A DNA stretch of 64,000 nucleotides, taken from contig CM055095.1 in assembly GCA_029204225.1 (NCBI GenBank), positions 40,977,719-41,041,718 of the forward strand, given 5' to 3'. Shown here piece after piece: positions 1-10,455 of the stretch (positions within the stretch are counted from its first letter, which is position 1; every line of letters starts with the position of its first letter). The translations under genes and the position numbers were made by a program. Below the pieces are notes generated by a model. That model was not told where the DNA came from, did not search any database, and worked only from the letters and a program-made list of their open reading frames with translations. Source of the stretch: Diphasiastrum complanatum. Lineage: Eukaryota; Streptophyta; Lycopodiopsida; Lycopodiales; Lycopodiaceae.

Positions 1-1346
1 TTGTGGTTGATGAAATTATGGGTTGCCCCATCATCAACCATGACTCTTACTGACTGGTTACCAACTTTCCCATGCATACGTACTAGGTCATGCGGCCCAA
101 AGCTGAAGGGTCCTCGCTAGCATTGTAGAGGTCAGCTGGCAACAGTGTTCATGATCTTCATGATACACTTTGATCTCGGAAGCTGCCGAGTCACTAGGGA
201 AACAATACAGTACTGAACAAGATGAACTTGTTTTTTATCTGTCTTATCTTTTATAGTGAAAGGCCCCTTGGGACACTGTCTGACTGTGTGTCCCTTGCCC
301 ATACACACAAAGCACAAACGTTCCTTGTTTGGCTTTCTCAAAATCATCTGGTTTTAAGGGCTGTATGAGTGAAGGGCGTTTCTGAGGAGCTTCACCTTTA
401 AATTTATCTTCTTTCTTTCTTTTTAAAAATTTCTTTTTAAATTGAAAGTCTTTCTGAGGAAGCCTGCTCAGAAAAGTGGTTGCTGTCTCGCTCTCTTCCT
501 ACCCACTGAATCATCATAGATTTGAGCATATCTGAGAGCTTGCTCAAGGGTAGTAGGCGAGTTTCTCAGGACCTCTACTTTATATTCATCTTTGAGGCCA
601 CAGACAAATCTCCTGATTTTCTGATAGTCATCCATATTTCTAATCTTTAAAATTGCTTCTCGATACTGCGAGATATATTGGATGAGGGACTTGTCCATTA
701 CTGGTCTTTCCCAGGCTTCCCAGGCTCTATCAAGTTCATTCTCTGGTAGAAATTCTCTTAGGAAAGCTTCTTCAAAAGCTTTCCATGACCGGGAGTCTGC
801 CCAGTCTCCTGGAGATTTAACCACCACTTATAGGCCATAGGCCCTAAGGAAAGACTGCCTCAATAGCTTGCAAATGGTCAGGGGTCTGTTTATGAGCATG
901 AATGTTCTTCCATTTGCTGAGGAAGGTTTGTAGAATATCTGCATTTCTATCCTTCTCTTCCCCATTAAAAGTAGGAGGTTTTAAGTCTTTAAAAACACTG
1001 GGGTGAGATCGTAAAGTCTCACCCGAAACTGATGGAAGTCGAGAAGGGGATAACTTAGAAGTGGAGGAAGGCTTCCTTTCGCGGAACTCAAAATCAAGCT
1101 TTTGAGTTCAGCGAACGAGTCGTCCACACTGGACTTGAAATTGGCTAATGCCAACTTCAGTTCATCCACTTCTGTTACCAATTGGAGAAACTGCTCCTTG
1201 GTAACCAGTTCGTTGAATTCTTCGGCGAACTGTTCCTGTTCTTCCACTGCCATGGGTTCCTTCCCTTTTCTGTAAGCCAAGGCTTCTGTTTCAAGTTCGT
1301 CGAAGCCTCTCTCCTGGGGTTGATCAGGTCCCTGAGGAGTGGTCAT
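1..1346 (-). pseudogene. gypsy A gag-protease remnant
   Basis: Three gag pieces can be read on the - strand. Positions 1346-981 hold an acidic N-terminal segment with a coiled-coil-like stretch. Positions 827-468 hold a capsid-type retrotrans_gag segment (key residues W..F...F...F and a terminal LEQALRYAQIYDD). Positions 347-132 hold a CCHC zinc knuckle (CFVCMGKGHTVRQCP). Positions 120-1 enter the aspartic protease with VDDGATHNF, where the usual DSG catalytic triplet reads DDG. The pieces are in different frames or separated by stops, so no complete polyprotein can be made. Confidence 0.8.
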
Positions 1347-2226
1347 TTTCGGAACTGAACGAGAGCTACCTTAACTTCTGAAGGAAAAAAGTCTAAAAGA
1401 CTAATTTACAACTGTACAAGGAAAGGAAAGATGACTTAGCTGTTTATGAGGACTGTACTTCCAAAGAAAGAATGAAGAGGAACCCTTTTAGCTCTTTTCC
1501 CCAAGATTTCAGACCTGCTGTCCCGAAAAATGCCAGTTTGAAGCTTCAAAACGGTGCCAAATTTCCCGGTTCTTTGAGGATAGTAGCTCGCTGGTCTGAT
1601 TGCAACCCAACTGGCTCATTTACTTCTGATTTGAGACCCAAAAAGTATTTCAATTTCTGATTTTGGTGTCTCCCTACCCTCGCTGGCTGGACAGCCACCT
1701 GTCTGGCCCAATTTTCTAAAATTCAAGGCCCAAAACTTGCTTGAAACTCTGATCTGACTTCAAGTAGTAGGTCACTGGTCTGTGGCAATCTAGTTTGATG
1801 TTCAAACTACTGAAAAATCCTCAAAAACAGTGATGAAAAACTAATTTTTCATCTCCCTGTCCAGCGCTGGCCCTGTTAAGAAAAAGTGTTTGAAAACCCT
1901 TCAAATTTCCTTAGATTTCTCTGAAATTTCAGAGGTAGATTTCTGATCCCTCAGCGATGGATCAGCACCACCCTTTCTCCTCAAAAATCCGCTCTGATTC
2001 CCTGAATCTGATGGCAAAAATCAGTAAATTTACAGCACTGGACCTGCTCTAGAAATTTTAACTAATTTCTCTCTGACCAGCAAGTAAATTCACCAAGATT
2101 TCCTCAGTAGGAGACTGTTCCTACAGCGAGTCTCCTCCTCTATTTCTTTCTGAGAACTTGAAGAAGTTCTGAGCAATCTAGCTACTTTCTCCACTGCTGA
2201 AAACTGAGTTCCCTAGGATGGAGATG

Positions 2227-2238
2227 GCTCTGATACCA
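2227..2238 (-). other. Primer-binding site of gypsy A
   Basis: The - strand reads TGGTATCAGAGC, the complement of the 3' end of plant initiator methionine tRNA. It sits one base from the LTR edge, which fixes the direction of the element and the LTR boundary. Confidence 0.85.
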
Positions 2239-2239
2239 G

Positions 2240-2598
2240 TGTAATAGATCCTAACACCACAGTAGGGCAAACACTAACTGATCCACCCAACCTTGCCTAC
2301 TCCCTGATATAGAGTAAGCCCCTCCTAGCCCAGTGTGAGGACTGGTAGCATGCTACTAGCCAAGTGTCGGCCACGTGGCACTGACGTGGCCGACTGCACG
2401 TCGGGACCCAACTGGGGGCCCTATCCTGCTGACAGTGTCCCTAGGTTGTGTTAGGCCCGCCATGGCTATGGACCGTGCTGGGGCACACTACTCACACTGT
2501 CTTGCCCTGTTGGTCATGTACGCTGGACACGACCCTGACTGTGGTATCTGACCTATCTGTGTTCTCTAGGGTTCGGCACTGGTTACGAGCTCGTAACA
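2240..2598 (-). repeat. 5' LTR of gypsy A
   Basis: On the - strand the LTR starts TGTTACGAGC and ends GATCTATTACA, next to the PBS. The first bases lie in a perfect 16-bp palindrome (GTTACGAG/CTCGTAAC, 2582-2597). The start was chosen from the TG...CA rule; the partner LTR is outside the window, so this edge is provisional. Confidence 0.6.
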
Positions 2599-2631
2599 CG
2601 TGGTACCATATATGGTCCCGCGGGACCTATG
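2599..2631. mobile_element. Right terminus of a hAT-like element split by gypsy A
   Basis: The segment ends GGGACCTATG and is followed directly by a TA tract. The reverse complement of that end (CATAGGTCCC) matches the right end of the neighbouring hAT-like element at 3365. The remainder of this copy would lie on the far side of gypsy A, outside the window. Confidence 0.4.

Positions 2632-2691
<60 letters not shown>
2632..2691. repeat. (TA)n microsatellite
   Basis: About 60 bases of TA repeats with two TG interruptions. It separates two elements with CATAG-type ends, and similar TA tracts recur at 3366-3402 and 3640-3650. The simplest reading is one TA-rich target that received several insertions. 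Confidence 0.9.
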
Positions 2692-3365
2692 CATAGTGGC
2701 CTCTGGTACCGCTGGTATGGTACCGCCGGTAGAGGACCGCCCTGTGATCCACGGTACTAGGGCGATACCATTTTTAATATATATATTTTTAATAATTTTA
2801 ATATTTAATTTTTGCCTTTTACCTACCTAAATAGGTCAAAAAAATGGAAAAAAAAGGGGTTCTGGGTGTAAAAAAAGAGGGTACAAGTACATGGTGCAGG
2901 GGACTGGTGCAACAACACATGGGCATTGTGGGTGAGCAGACCATGGGGCCAATGGGAGAGCAACACGGGGGGAGCATCACATGGGGGCAGGTACAGAGGC
3001 ACATGGAGGGATGATGGGGATCCACATGGCCGATCAGGCTGTGGGGATAAATAAGCACTCAGAATGCCATTGTGTACGATGGCTCTAACCCAGGGAAGTG
3101 CACCTATGTCCCCCATCAAAAGGTCTATGCAGTGCGCCGCACAGGGGGTATGGACGATGTGAGGGAACTCGGCCTCTAGCAGGACACCCATCTGAACACA
3201 GTTTGGTGGCATTGTCCGTCACCACCGTAACGACATGCTGGGGGCCTATGGACAGGATGGAAGACCTAATGACGTCTTACATGAAATCTGCAGATATGAC
3301 TCTCCCCCCTCAGTACGGTCCCGCGGTACCGGGATCCGCGGTACCCAGTACCAGCGGGACCTATG
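2692..3365 (-). mobile_element. hAT-family remnant with CATAG ends
   Basis: The segment starts CATAGTGGCC and ends GGGACCTATG, so both ends read CATAG inward. Between them lies a fragment of hAT transposase on the - strand. TA-rich bases flank both sides (gtatatat on the left, atacatat on the right), so a clean 8-bp duplication cannot be proven. Its length of about 0.67 kb implies a deletion derivative. Confidence 0.6.
2990..3237 (-). pseudogene. hAT transposase fragment (DUF659-type region)
   Basis: The - strand encodes a VVTDNAT motif, then after a frameshift PHIVHTPCAAHCIDLLMGDI. This pairing of a DNA-binding aspartate motif with a CAAHCIDL block is typical of plant hAT proteins with a DUF659 domain. 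The frame changes between the two motifs near 3212, so the copy is dead. Confidence 0.75.
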
Positions 3366-3402
3366 ATACATATACATATATATATATCTATATATATCCA
3401 AG

Positions 3403-3640
3403 GTAGCAGACCCTGGACGCGTCCGCGCGTCCGGACGCGGACGTGCCAGGGGTGCGTTCAGGGGTCCGGACAGCGTCCGCTTTTTTTTTTTTTTTAAGTA
3501 AAAAAAATTCTTTTAGTGTTAAAAAAATAAAAAAAAATGTGGACTCGTTCGACCCCTTGTCCGGGGGTTGGACGCGTCCGGGTCGGATGCCGGACGCGGA
3601 CGCTGATTGCCCGCGTCCGGCCCGGACGCGCATCCTTTTT
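3403..3640. repeat. GC-rich segment with repeated GGACGCG words
   Basis: A 0.24-kb block lies between two TA tracts. Both flanks are dense in GGACGCG/CGCGTCC words and the middle is A/T-homopolymer rich. The inverted arrangement of the words suggests a small non-autonomous transposon, but I could not define matching termini or a target duplication. Confidence 0.35.
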
Positions 3641-3650
3641 ATATATATAT

Positions 3651-5025
3651 CATAGAACCCACGGTTCCCAGAACCGTGGGTGTTGGGAACCATGGAAGGA
3701 ACTGTACCACGGTTCCTTGAACCGTGCCACGTGGTACGGTTCATTTAATTAATTGATTAATTAATCAATTTTCCTAAATTTCCCCCCAAAACCCCTCAAA
3801 GCTCGTTTTTGTCCCTCATTTCACATTTTTTGTGGTAGAGGTTGAGAGAGAGGGCGCTTTGGTTTGAGAGAGAGGGCTGCTCAGATTGATGAGAGAGAAG
3901 AGGGCAGGGTAGCGAGAGACTGTAGCGGCCTCTATAGAGAGAGAAAATTAGAGTTTAGTTGTAGGTTTGCTTTTTTGGCTCAAAAATCAGGTTCTTTGAC
4001 ATTCCCTCATGCAAATAGGTCTATTTTTAGGGTCTAGGCATTTCAGATCATAGAGAGAGATTGGGACAGTCTAGAGAGAGAATGTACCAGCCCATCTAGA
4101 GAGAGAAGGATATGGTTTAGAGTTTAGGTTAATTTTTGGAGACAAAAAAAAGGTTTTTTGCATTATGGAGGGCCTCTTCTGGAGGTTTAGGCGTTTAGCT
4201 TGATAGGGTTCAGGGTTGGCATTCCTAGGTTCATTGCATTGCGTGGGAGCGCATATCCACTTATCCAGGACCGGTTTCCTCTGACCGAACGGTGACTCAT
4301 TTGTCTTTTCTTGCACTTCTTCCGTACTTCACTTCCGTACTTCCTGTTTCCTATACCGTCTCACACCATGCCTGTTGGAGATATGCCTGAGCTATGGGGT
4401 GAGGTAGACCAAGACCCCCGAGTTCGTTAGGTCTGACGTTCGGTCTGGGACGCGTGGATGGACCTGCAGGTTTTGTCATGCTCGTTTTGTCAGCACTCTC
4501 ACTAGGCTGAAAGGCCATCTCCTTGGTGCTGTCAAGGGTGATGGCAAACGCTTAGGCTCCCTCCCTTGCCCACACATGCCTGCTCAGGAGCGTTGTAGGC
4601 TCATTGACATATACAGAGCTCGATTGACGCATGCCGGTATGTCACTAGATCCTGATGTATATGTAGTAGTATCATCCACCACACGAGATCCACTAGCTCC
4701 TCGTCCACCACCACCACGTCCTCCCCTACCTCCTGTTCCTGCTCCTCCCCCTCAGCCTGATGCACATCCACCACTTGTTCCTCAGCCCACTGCACCACAT
4801 CCTACTGCACCGCCACAGCCCATTGCACCACGTTCCGCCCCTCCTCCTACTGCATCTATTCCAATCGGTGCATTTCCACAACATCCTCCTGCAGTCACTC
4901 AGATGACTCGCCCAGTGCAAACATTCCGATTTCTTCGCTCTGAGTCGGCACCAGACGGTCTCTCACAGGACACCCAGGACATTTTATCCACTTTCCCCAC
5001 ACATCAGGATTATTTGGACTCTGAT
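3651..5025 (+). mobile_element. hAT element with BED-finger gene, 5' part
   Basis: It begins CATAGAACCCACGGTTC right after a TA tract. The first ~190 bases closely resemble the ends and the middle of the MITE at 46,875-47,685, so the two share a family. A GA-rich leader (3,840-4,120) precedes a coding region from about 4,366. The element is cut at 5,026 by the LTR of gypsy B and appears to resume near 10,455 with the transposase C-terminus. Confidence 0.65.
4462..5025 (+). pseudogene. hAT transposase N-terminus with BED-type zinc finger
   Basis: The frame contains CRFCHARF followed by TRLKGHLLGAVKGDGKRL and then a Cys-Pro-His motif, the layout of the BED zinc finger found at the N-terminus of plant hAT transposases. 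A proline-rich, low-complexity linker of about 80 residues follows. There is no clean start in this frame: the upstream ATG at 4,369 is in another frame and meets a stop, so a frameshift or splice is needed. The ORF ends just inside the inserted LTR at about 5,031. Confidence 0.7.
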
Positions 5026-5473
5026 TGTTAGGGACCCAACCCCCTTGGGTCCCAAACCCAGACTTGAGACCAGACGATGACTGGGCTTGTAGACTTGACC
5101 GGTGACTCGTGAACCTGCATGGTTGCCACGTGTCATGATCCAGGAGTGCACATGGCTTGGAGTCTCTCTCCTTGGAGGTATACAAGGGGAAGAGGACTCA
5201 TTTGCCATCCATTCTGTCTACCTAGGAGGAGGTGGATGGAGAGTGTATGCACGGCCAGGATGTATTGCTAGCATGAGGCAAGAGATGGCTGAGAGCCTGG
5301 GCGGTGGTATGGGATGCCGTCTGGGATGGAGGTCGGATCCAGCTTGATACGGTCACAGGCCAGGGCACGGAGGGTGGACCCGGATTAGGTCCTATGGCGG
5401 GGTGGAACGTGAATCGTTCGGTCTCTTGTGGTTAACCGGCACCTGGAGGTTTGCAGTAAGTGAGTTTGTAACA
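5026..5473 (+). repeat. 5' LTR of gypsy B
   Basis: 448 bp, starting TGTTAGGGACCC and ending GAGTTTGTAACA, giving TGTTA...TAACA termini. It directly interrupts the hAT reading frame. The PBS lies two bases after its end. Confidence 0.8.
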
Positions 5474-5475
5474 TA

Positions 5476-5487
5476 TGGTATCAGAGC
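5476..5487 (+). other. Primer-binding site of gypsy B
   Basis: TGGTATCAGAGC, complementary to the 3' end of initiator-Met tRNA. The stretch from here to the gag ATG at 6,349 is an untranslated leader with no recognised feature. Confidence 0.9.
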
Positions 5488-6348
5488 CGCTGCATACTGA
5501 AAGCAGGTGCGTTGATCCGTAGTAGATTTCTTGTAACTTTCGTCGCTTCTGATGGATTTCAATTCGGGTTTAAAACGCATATTTTATGTGTGTTTTCCTA
5601 TTCTTCTTCCTGCTGTTTTTTTGTAAATTTCAAGTTAAAAAGTTTCAAAAAAGTGGAAGGGGCCCTAAGAAGGACCTGCCACGTGGCACTGTCCAAAGTG
5701 GGACAGGTGGCGGTCCCTCTTCCGCTCCAGAACTGTGGTTTTTTGGGTCGCGATGGGCCCTCCTCAGCGAATAACAATCAGGAAGTTCTTACATCGTTGT
5801 TTGACCAGCGAGAACAATCAAAAAAGTGGAAATAACATTCCACGTGGCATCATATGGGCCGGGATGAAGTGGCAGCAGGTACCGCCCTCCTGTTCCGATG
5901 ATTGTCAGATCTCCAAGTGTAGAAGTCGGGGCCCTCCCTGAAAGCTTACATCGTTTCTCTTCTTCCTATTGCTGTCTGCCAGCGATGGACAGGTAGAAGG
6001 AAAAAACTAAGGTAAGAAGGGAGAAAGGGTACTGTAGGCCACCTGGTAGGTGCTAGAAGTGCCTAGTATGCTGAGGTGGAAGCTAGGTGGCTAGGCAAAG
6101 CTTGGCAGTTGGTAGGATGGCATGAAGAGGGAAGTATGCCTCTTCTATGTCACTGTTTTATGTGAAAAGAGGTGGAGGTGGTGGTGCATCCTTCTCTTTG
6201 CCTTCTCTTATTCCTCTTGGCAACCATGGACAATACCATTTGGTTTGTAAAGAGACAGCAAGAGTAGCTTTGTATCTACCTTCCTTGGGTAGCTTTTGAT
6301 TCTTTTCTATCTTCTCTTCTTAATTCACCTCTCTTCTCTCTGTAAAAA

Positions 6349-6713
6349 ATGGAGCCTATTCCTACTACACAGCCTATGTCCCCTGCTCATGAGGCTACAA
6401 TATCTGCCTCTGTTTTAGACCCTGATGCTTTGATGCTGGCTATTAACAGTCTACAGCAACAGATTGTGGATATGCAAGCTAAGCACAGTCAGGATCAGCA
6501 GGACCTCAAGGATTTGACGCAGCTAAGGCAATTGGTGCATCAACCCTTGTTTACTCCTGAAGTTTTTGCTGGGGAAAAGAAGGATAGAACCCCGGAGGCG
6601 GTCTTGCAATGGCTGGATCAATGGAATTCGCACCGGCTAGAGGTCAGGAGGAACTAGCCTCTTACCCTCGAAAAAGCTGTTCGCTTCGCCAGAATCTACG
6701 ATGATACTCGTAC
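6349..6713 (+). pseudogene. gypsy B gag, capsid core deleted
   Basis: The ATG at 6,349 opens a 102-residue frame with a helical segment (LQQQIVDMQAKHSQDQQDL) and a motif FAGEKKDRTPEAVLQWLDQW typical of the start of gypsy capsid. It then jumps at about 6,635 to the end of capsid (PLTLEKAVRFARIYDD) with a stop at 6,655-6,657. Compared with element A, roughly 100 capsid residues are missing. Confidence 0.75.
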
Positions 6714-6714
6714 G

Positions 6715-7704
6715 ATGACTAAGCCTGAGACTGGTGTCTTGCCCGACGTAAAGGGTAAGAGGCCTTTCTTTCCAAAGAAATCGAAAGATAAGGCAAAGGA
6801 AGGGGCTTCTGGTTCAAGGAAATCGAAGAAAAGATCTACCTTGGACCAGGAAACCTTCATGAAAGCTAGAAGCGACAATATGTGCTTTAATTGCATGGAA
6901 CCAGGTCATGTCGTGAAGGAATGTCCAAAGAAACGGGAATCTAAAGGGGCATCTTTTAAGACGCCAGGTAACTCTAGCATATCTAGTGTTGATCTTTCCT
7001 TTGCTGGTAATTCTGTGTGTGAGCATTGTTGTTTTAATACGGCTATTTTTGGCCCTCATGACCTCATTCGGATGAAGGGGGTTGTGGGTGGCCAAGCTGT
7101 AACTGTTTTATTTGACGATGGTTCCACACATAAGTTTATTAACGCAAATTTGTTGCAAAAGCTAAAGGTGGAAACAAGGCAAAGTGACCACCGATACACA
7201 GTGAAGCTAGCAACTGGAGCAGAAAGCCAAGTTTGGGACCGGATAGTCCCACGTCTACCAATAGAGATTCAAGCCTATAAGGATAAATTAGACTTTCATA
7301 TTATGGATCTAGATAGGGTAGATGTTATACTTGGTAAAGAGTGGTTCTATGAGAGGAACGAGTCTACGAAGAGAAACTATGTAACTCACAATTTGTCGTT
7401 CTTACATAACGGCTCACTCATAGAATTGAATGGAAATGTTGATATTTCTACTCCGTATATGCTTTTTGCTTTGGAAACTGTTAAATGTATGGATATTATG
7501 GATTCCAGTTCTTATTTATGGCGGTTAAAAGATTTTACTTACCATGAAGAACGTAGTTTGCAATTTTACAATCTCCAAATGGAGTTAATGTCTAATAACC
7601 TAAAACAAGAAAATTCGCCGGAAGGTGAAATTTTTAGGAAACTTAGACAAGAATTTAACGATGTTTTTCCTGAGCAGCTTCCTGAGGGTCTTCCCCCCCT
7701 CTAG
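6715..7704 (+). pseudogene. gypsy B zinc knuckle, protease and start of RT
   Basis: A 329-residue frame. It carries a lysine-rich linker, a CCHC knuckle (CFNCMEPGHVVKECP, residues ~62-76) and an aspartic protease with LFDDGSTHKFI (residues ~131-141). The catalytic triplet is DDG instead of DSG, as in element A. The end (FNDVFPEQLPEGLPP) is the entry into RT; the frame then shifts. Confidence 0.85.
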
Positions 7705-8990
7705 GGGTGTTGGCCATGGTATAAAACTGATTCCTGGTAGTTCTCCTATATCATTGTATCCGTATAGGATGAGTACTACTGAAGAGGATGAGGTTTATAG
7801 GCAACTGCAAAATTATCTAAAGATGGGCCATGTTAGGCCTAGTAAATCTCCCTAGTGGGCACCTGTGCTCCTTGTTGATAAAAAAGACGGAGGTACTCGT
7901 CTTTGTGTGGACTTTAAAAAGTTGAATAAGTTAACGATTAAAAACCGTTATCCTTTGCCGCGAATGGATGAACTGGTTGATCGATTGCATGGTGCAAAGT
8001 ACTTCACCAAAATCGATTTGAGATCAGGGTAGCATCAGATTCGCATAAAGACTGAGGATATTGAAAAAACCGGGCTTAGAACTAGGTACGGCCATTATGA
8101 GTTTCTGCTTTTACCTTTTGGCTTGACAAATGCTCCAGCGACTTTCTAGCAGATGATGAACGATCTTCTTTGTCCATATCTGGGGAAGTTCGTAATAGTC
8201 TACTTAGATGATATTCTCATCTATAGTAAGACCTTGGAGGGGCATGAGGAGCATCTCAGGACTTTTTGTCGAGGAGTCCAAATGTGTATTTTTCCAGAAA
8301 AGGTTGTTATACCTTGGTCACATTATTTCGGACCATGGGTTGGAAATTGACCCAAATAAAGTCCGACAAGTACGTGAATGGCCTATTCCTAAAACCATCC
8401 GGGAGGTTAAGTCCTTTTTGGGCTTTACGGGGTTTTTTCATAGATTCATCTTGAACTATGCATTAATTGCATTGGCCTTGACGAATATCCTCAGAGGGGC
8501 TAAAAGAGTTAGCCGGCACAGTAGGTTCAGTCCTCCAGTTACTTGGACTGAAGAGTTGAATCAGAGTTTTGAGAACCTCAAATACTGTGTAACTACAACG
8601 CCTATTCTACACATAGTGGATCCTAACAAGCCGTATGTACTTGAAACGGATGCCAGTGACTATGCTATAGGCGCAGTCCGATATCAGGATGGTAGACCGC
8701 TAGCTTTTGAAAGCAAGAAGTTGGACCCTTTCAAAGGCGGTATTCCACCTATGACAAGGAACTTTTTGCTGTCATTAATGCCTTGAAAGTTTGGAGACAT
8801 TACTTGTATGGCTCCTAGTTTACTATAGTTACTGATCATCAAGCGTTAAAGTATATTAACGATGCGGTCGACCTTAGGGGTCATAAGGCCAGATGGTCAG
8901 AGATGCTCCAAGAATTTCATTATGACATTGAGTACCGGAAGGGTACCTCTAATAGTGTCGCGGATGCCTTAAGCCGGATTGGAGAGGTTA
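7625..8990 (+). pseudogene. gypsy B reverse transcriptase and RNase H
   Basis: RT motifs can be followed across stops: [31 protein letters not shown] and YLDDILIYS (catalytic YLDD intact, about 8,198-8,225). In-frame TAG stops interrupt at 7,852, near 8,029 and near 8,146, and frames shift at about 8,262 and 8,760. RNase H follows with ETDASDYAIGAV and, after the second shift, TDHQALKYI, HKARW and NSVADALSR. All of pol is recognisable but cannot be translated as one protein. Confidence 0.9.
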
Positions 8991-9042
8991 ATCAGTTAAG
9001 CTTTTCTGAGATCCAATCTGAGTTTATCTGTCCTTAAGAGAT

Positions 9043-10150
9043 TTGTGTAAGACCGATAGGTACTTCGGTCGTATTTGGCTAGACGTCCTGGCAGGTTCTA
9101 CTAGATCTAGTAATGAGCTTGGAATGCAGGATTCCAAGATTTCTCCTCAGGACAAGATACAAAGAGACTATTCCGTTAGGAATGGGTTACTTTTCCGGAA
9201 TGGAAAAGTTTGTGTGCCAGAAAATAATGGTATAAGGGCCCAAATCCTGCATGAATGTCATGACAGCTCGTGTGCAAGGCACCCTGGCGCTCAAAGGACG
9301 CTTGACTTAGTAAAAAGGAACTTTTATTGGCCAAATTTAAAAAGTCAAGTGGAGGCATATGTTCGCAAGTGTGCGCAATGCCAAGTTAATAAAGCTGAAA
9401 GACTTAAGGCGGCTGGTTTGTTAATGCCCTTGGAAATTCCCGAAAGAAAGTGGGAAAGCATTTCCATGGACTTTGTGGTTGGGCTACCTCGGACGGGGAA
9501 GCAAAATGATGCCATTTGGGTAATAGTTGACAGGTTAACTAAAATGGCGCAGTTCATACCAACCAAGCAAACTGTCAAAGCGGTTGTTTGGTTTGTCGAA
9601 TGACATTGTTAGTGATCGAGATCCAAAGTTCACTGGCAAATTCTGGCAAGCGGTCTTTGAGAAATTAGAGACCACTCTAAGTTTGGGGTCATCAGATCAT
9701 CCTGAATCGAATGGTCAGACAGAGAGGACAAACCAGTCTATGGAAGATATGCTTCGAGCATATGTTTCCAGAAGACAGTCAGATTGGGAAAGGTACCTTC
9801 CAATGATTGAGTTTGCGTATAATAGCGCAAAGCACTCAGCGACGGGTTTTAGTCCATTTTCTCTGATGTAAGGTTTCCAGCCTAGGGCTCCCATTTCAAT
9901 GGGCCTCAAAGGCCTTAAGGTTAAAGCAGCAGTAGATTTCCTGCATGATATGCAAGAAATGTTGCTTGTTGCTCGCGAAAACGTAAAAACGGCTCAGGAT
10001 AGAGCCCAGTTTTACGCCAATCAAAAGCGACAACCTAGGGTCTATGAGGAGGGAGCTTGGGTATATCTTAGAATTCCAAAAGATTCTAAGGTACTAAGGA
10101 CTGGAAATGTCCTAAGTTATCACCTCGTTATGCAGGGCCATTCCGTATAG
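9043..10150 (+). pseudogene. gypsy B integrase
   Basis: The HHCC zinc domain is visible (HECH...ARHPG, then CAQCQ at ~9,370-9,390). The DDE core has ISMDFVVGLP with the first Asp, IVSDRDPKF with the second, and NGQTERTNQSMEDML with the Glu. About two dozen residues and the frame are lost between the first and second Asp near 9,580. A second frame change occurs at about 9,870 and a third near 10,110. Confidence 0.88.
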
Positions 10151-10179
10151 TAAAGAAACTCCATCGGAATGCGTACCAG

Positions 10180-10455
10180 CTGGAACTTCCTCAAGGTGTG
10201 AAGGTACATCCAGTTTTTCACATTAGTCGTTTAAAGGAACGACTTGGTGGAAAGGATGACTTAATGCCTCAAGAGGACTTAGTTCGGCTGGAGGACCTAT
10301 CATCCTTTGTACCTACTGAACCACAAGCCATTGTTGATGTACGTCAACGTGGACTTAAACCGGCATGTAACTGAGTACTTGGTTCGTTGGAAAGGAAGTT
10401 CCGAGGATGATGACACTTGGGAGAAGGAACTTGACCTTAAATTGAGATTCCTTAT
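10180..10455 (+). pseudogene. gypsy B integrase C-terminus and chromodomain
   Basis: After the GPFRIV...HPVFHISRLK block (about 10,135-10,240), a frameshift leads into EYLVRWKGSSEDDDTWEKE (about 10,374-10,430). That is a chromodomain with its aromatic Y...W...W pattern. This domain places the element among chromoviruses, which are thought to use it to guide integration to particular chromatin. Confidence 0.88.

Larger units (their letters stand above)
1..2598 (-). mobile_element. Ty3/gypsy element A, 5' half (LTR, PBS, gag, start of protease)
   Basis: Reading leftwards on the - strand, the order is LTR (2598-2240), primer-binding site (2238-2227), an untranslated leader of about 0.9 kb, then gag and the start of protease, where the window ends. 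The rest of pol and the 3' LTR would lie to the left of the window. The leader (2226-1347) has no usable ORF. The gag is broken by frameshifts or stops between its N-terminal, capsid and zinc-knuckle pieces. Protein motifs resemble gypsy element B (5.0-10.5 kb), so both probably belong to related chromovirus-like families; that relationship is inferred. Confidence 0.85.
5026..10455 (+). mobile_element. Ty3/gypsy chromovirus (element B), 3' LTR missing
   Basis: Order: 5' LTR (5026-5473), PBS (5476-5487), leader, gag, zinc knuckle, protease, RT, RNase H, integrase, chromodomain. The gene order pol-RT before integrase plus a C-terminal chromodomain identifies a chromovirus. After the chromodomain the sequence passes straight into hAT coding sequence with no 3' LTR, so a deletion removed the LTR and part of the hAT host. 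Several stops, frameshifts and a gag deletion make it non-functional. Confidence 0.9.

Noticed and set aside
2676-3373. 8-bp TSD for the hAT remnant at 2,692-3,365
   Set aside because: The flanks are TA-rich but gtatatat and atacatat are not identical, and chance matches in TA repeats are too easy to accept.
4601-4920. - strand ORFs over the Pro-rich hAT linker
   Set aside because: They are antisense of low-complexity Pro codons.
5102-5347. 81-codon ORF in the gypsy B LTR
   Set aside because: It lies entirely in the LTR and matches no protein family that I recognise.
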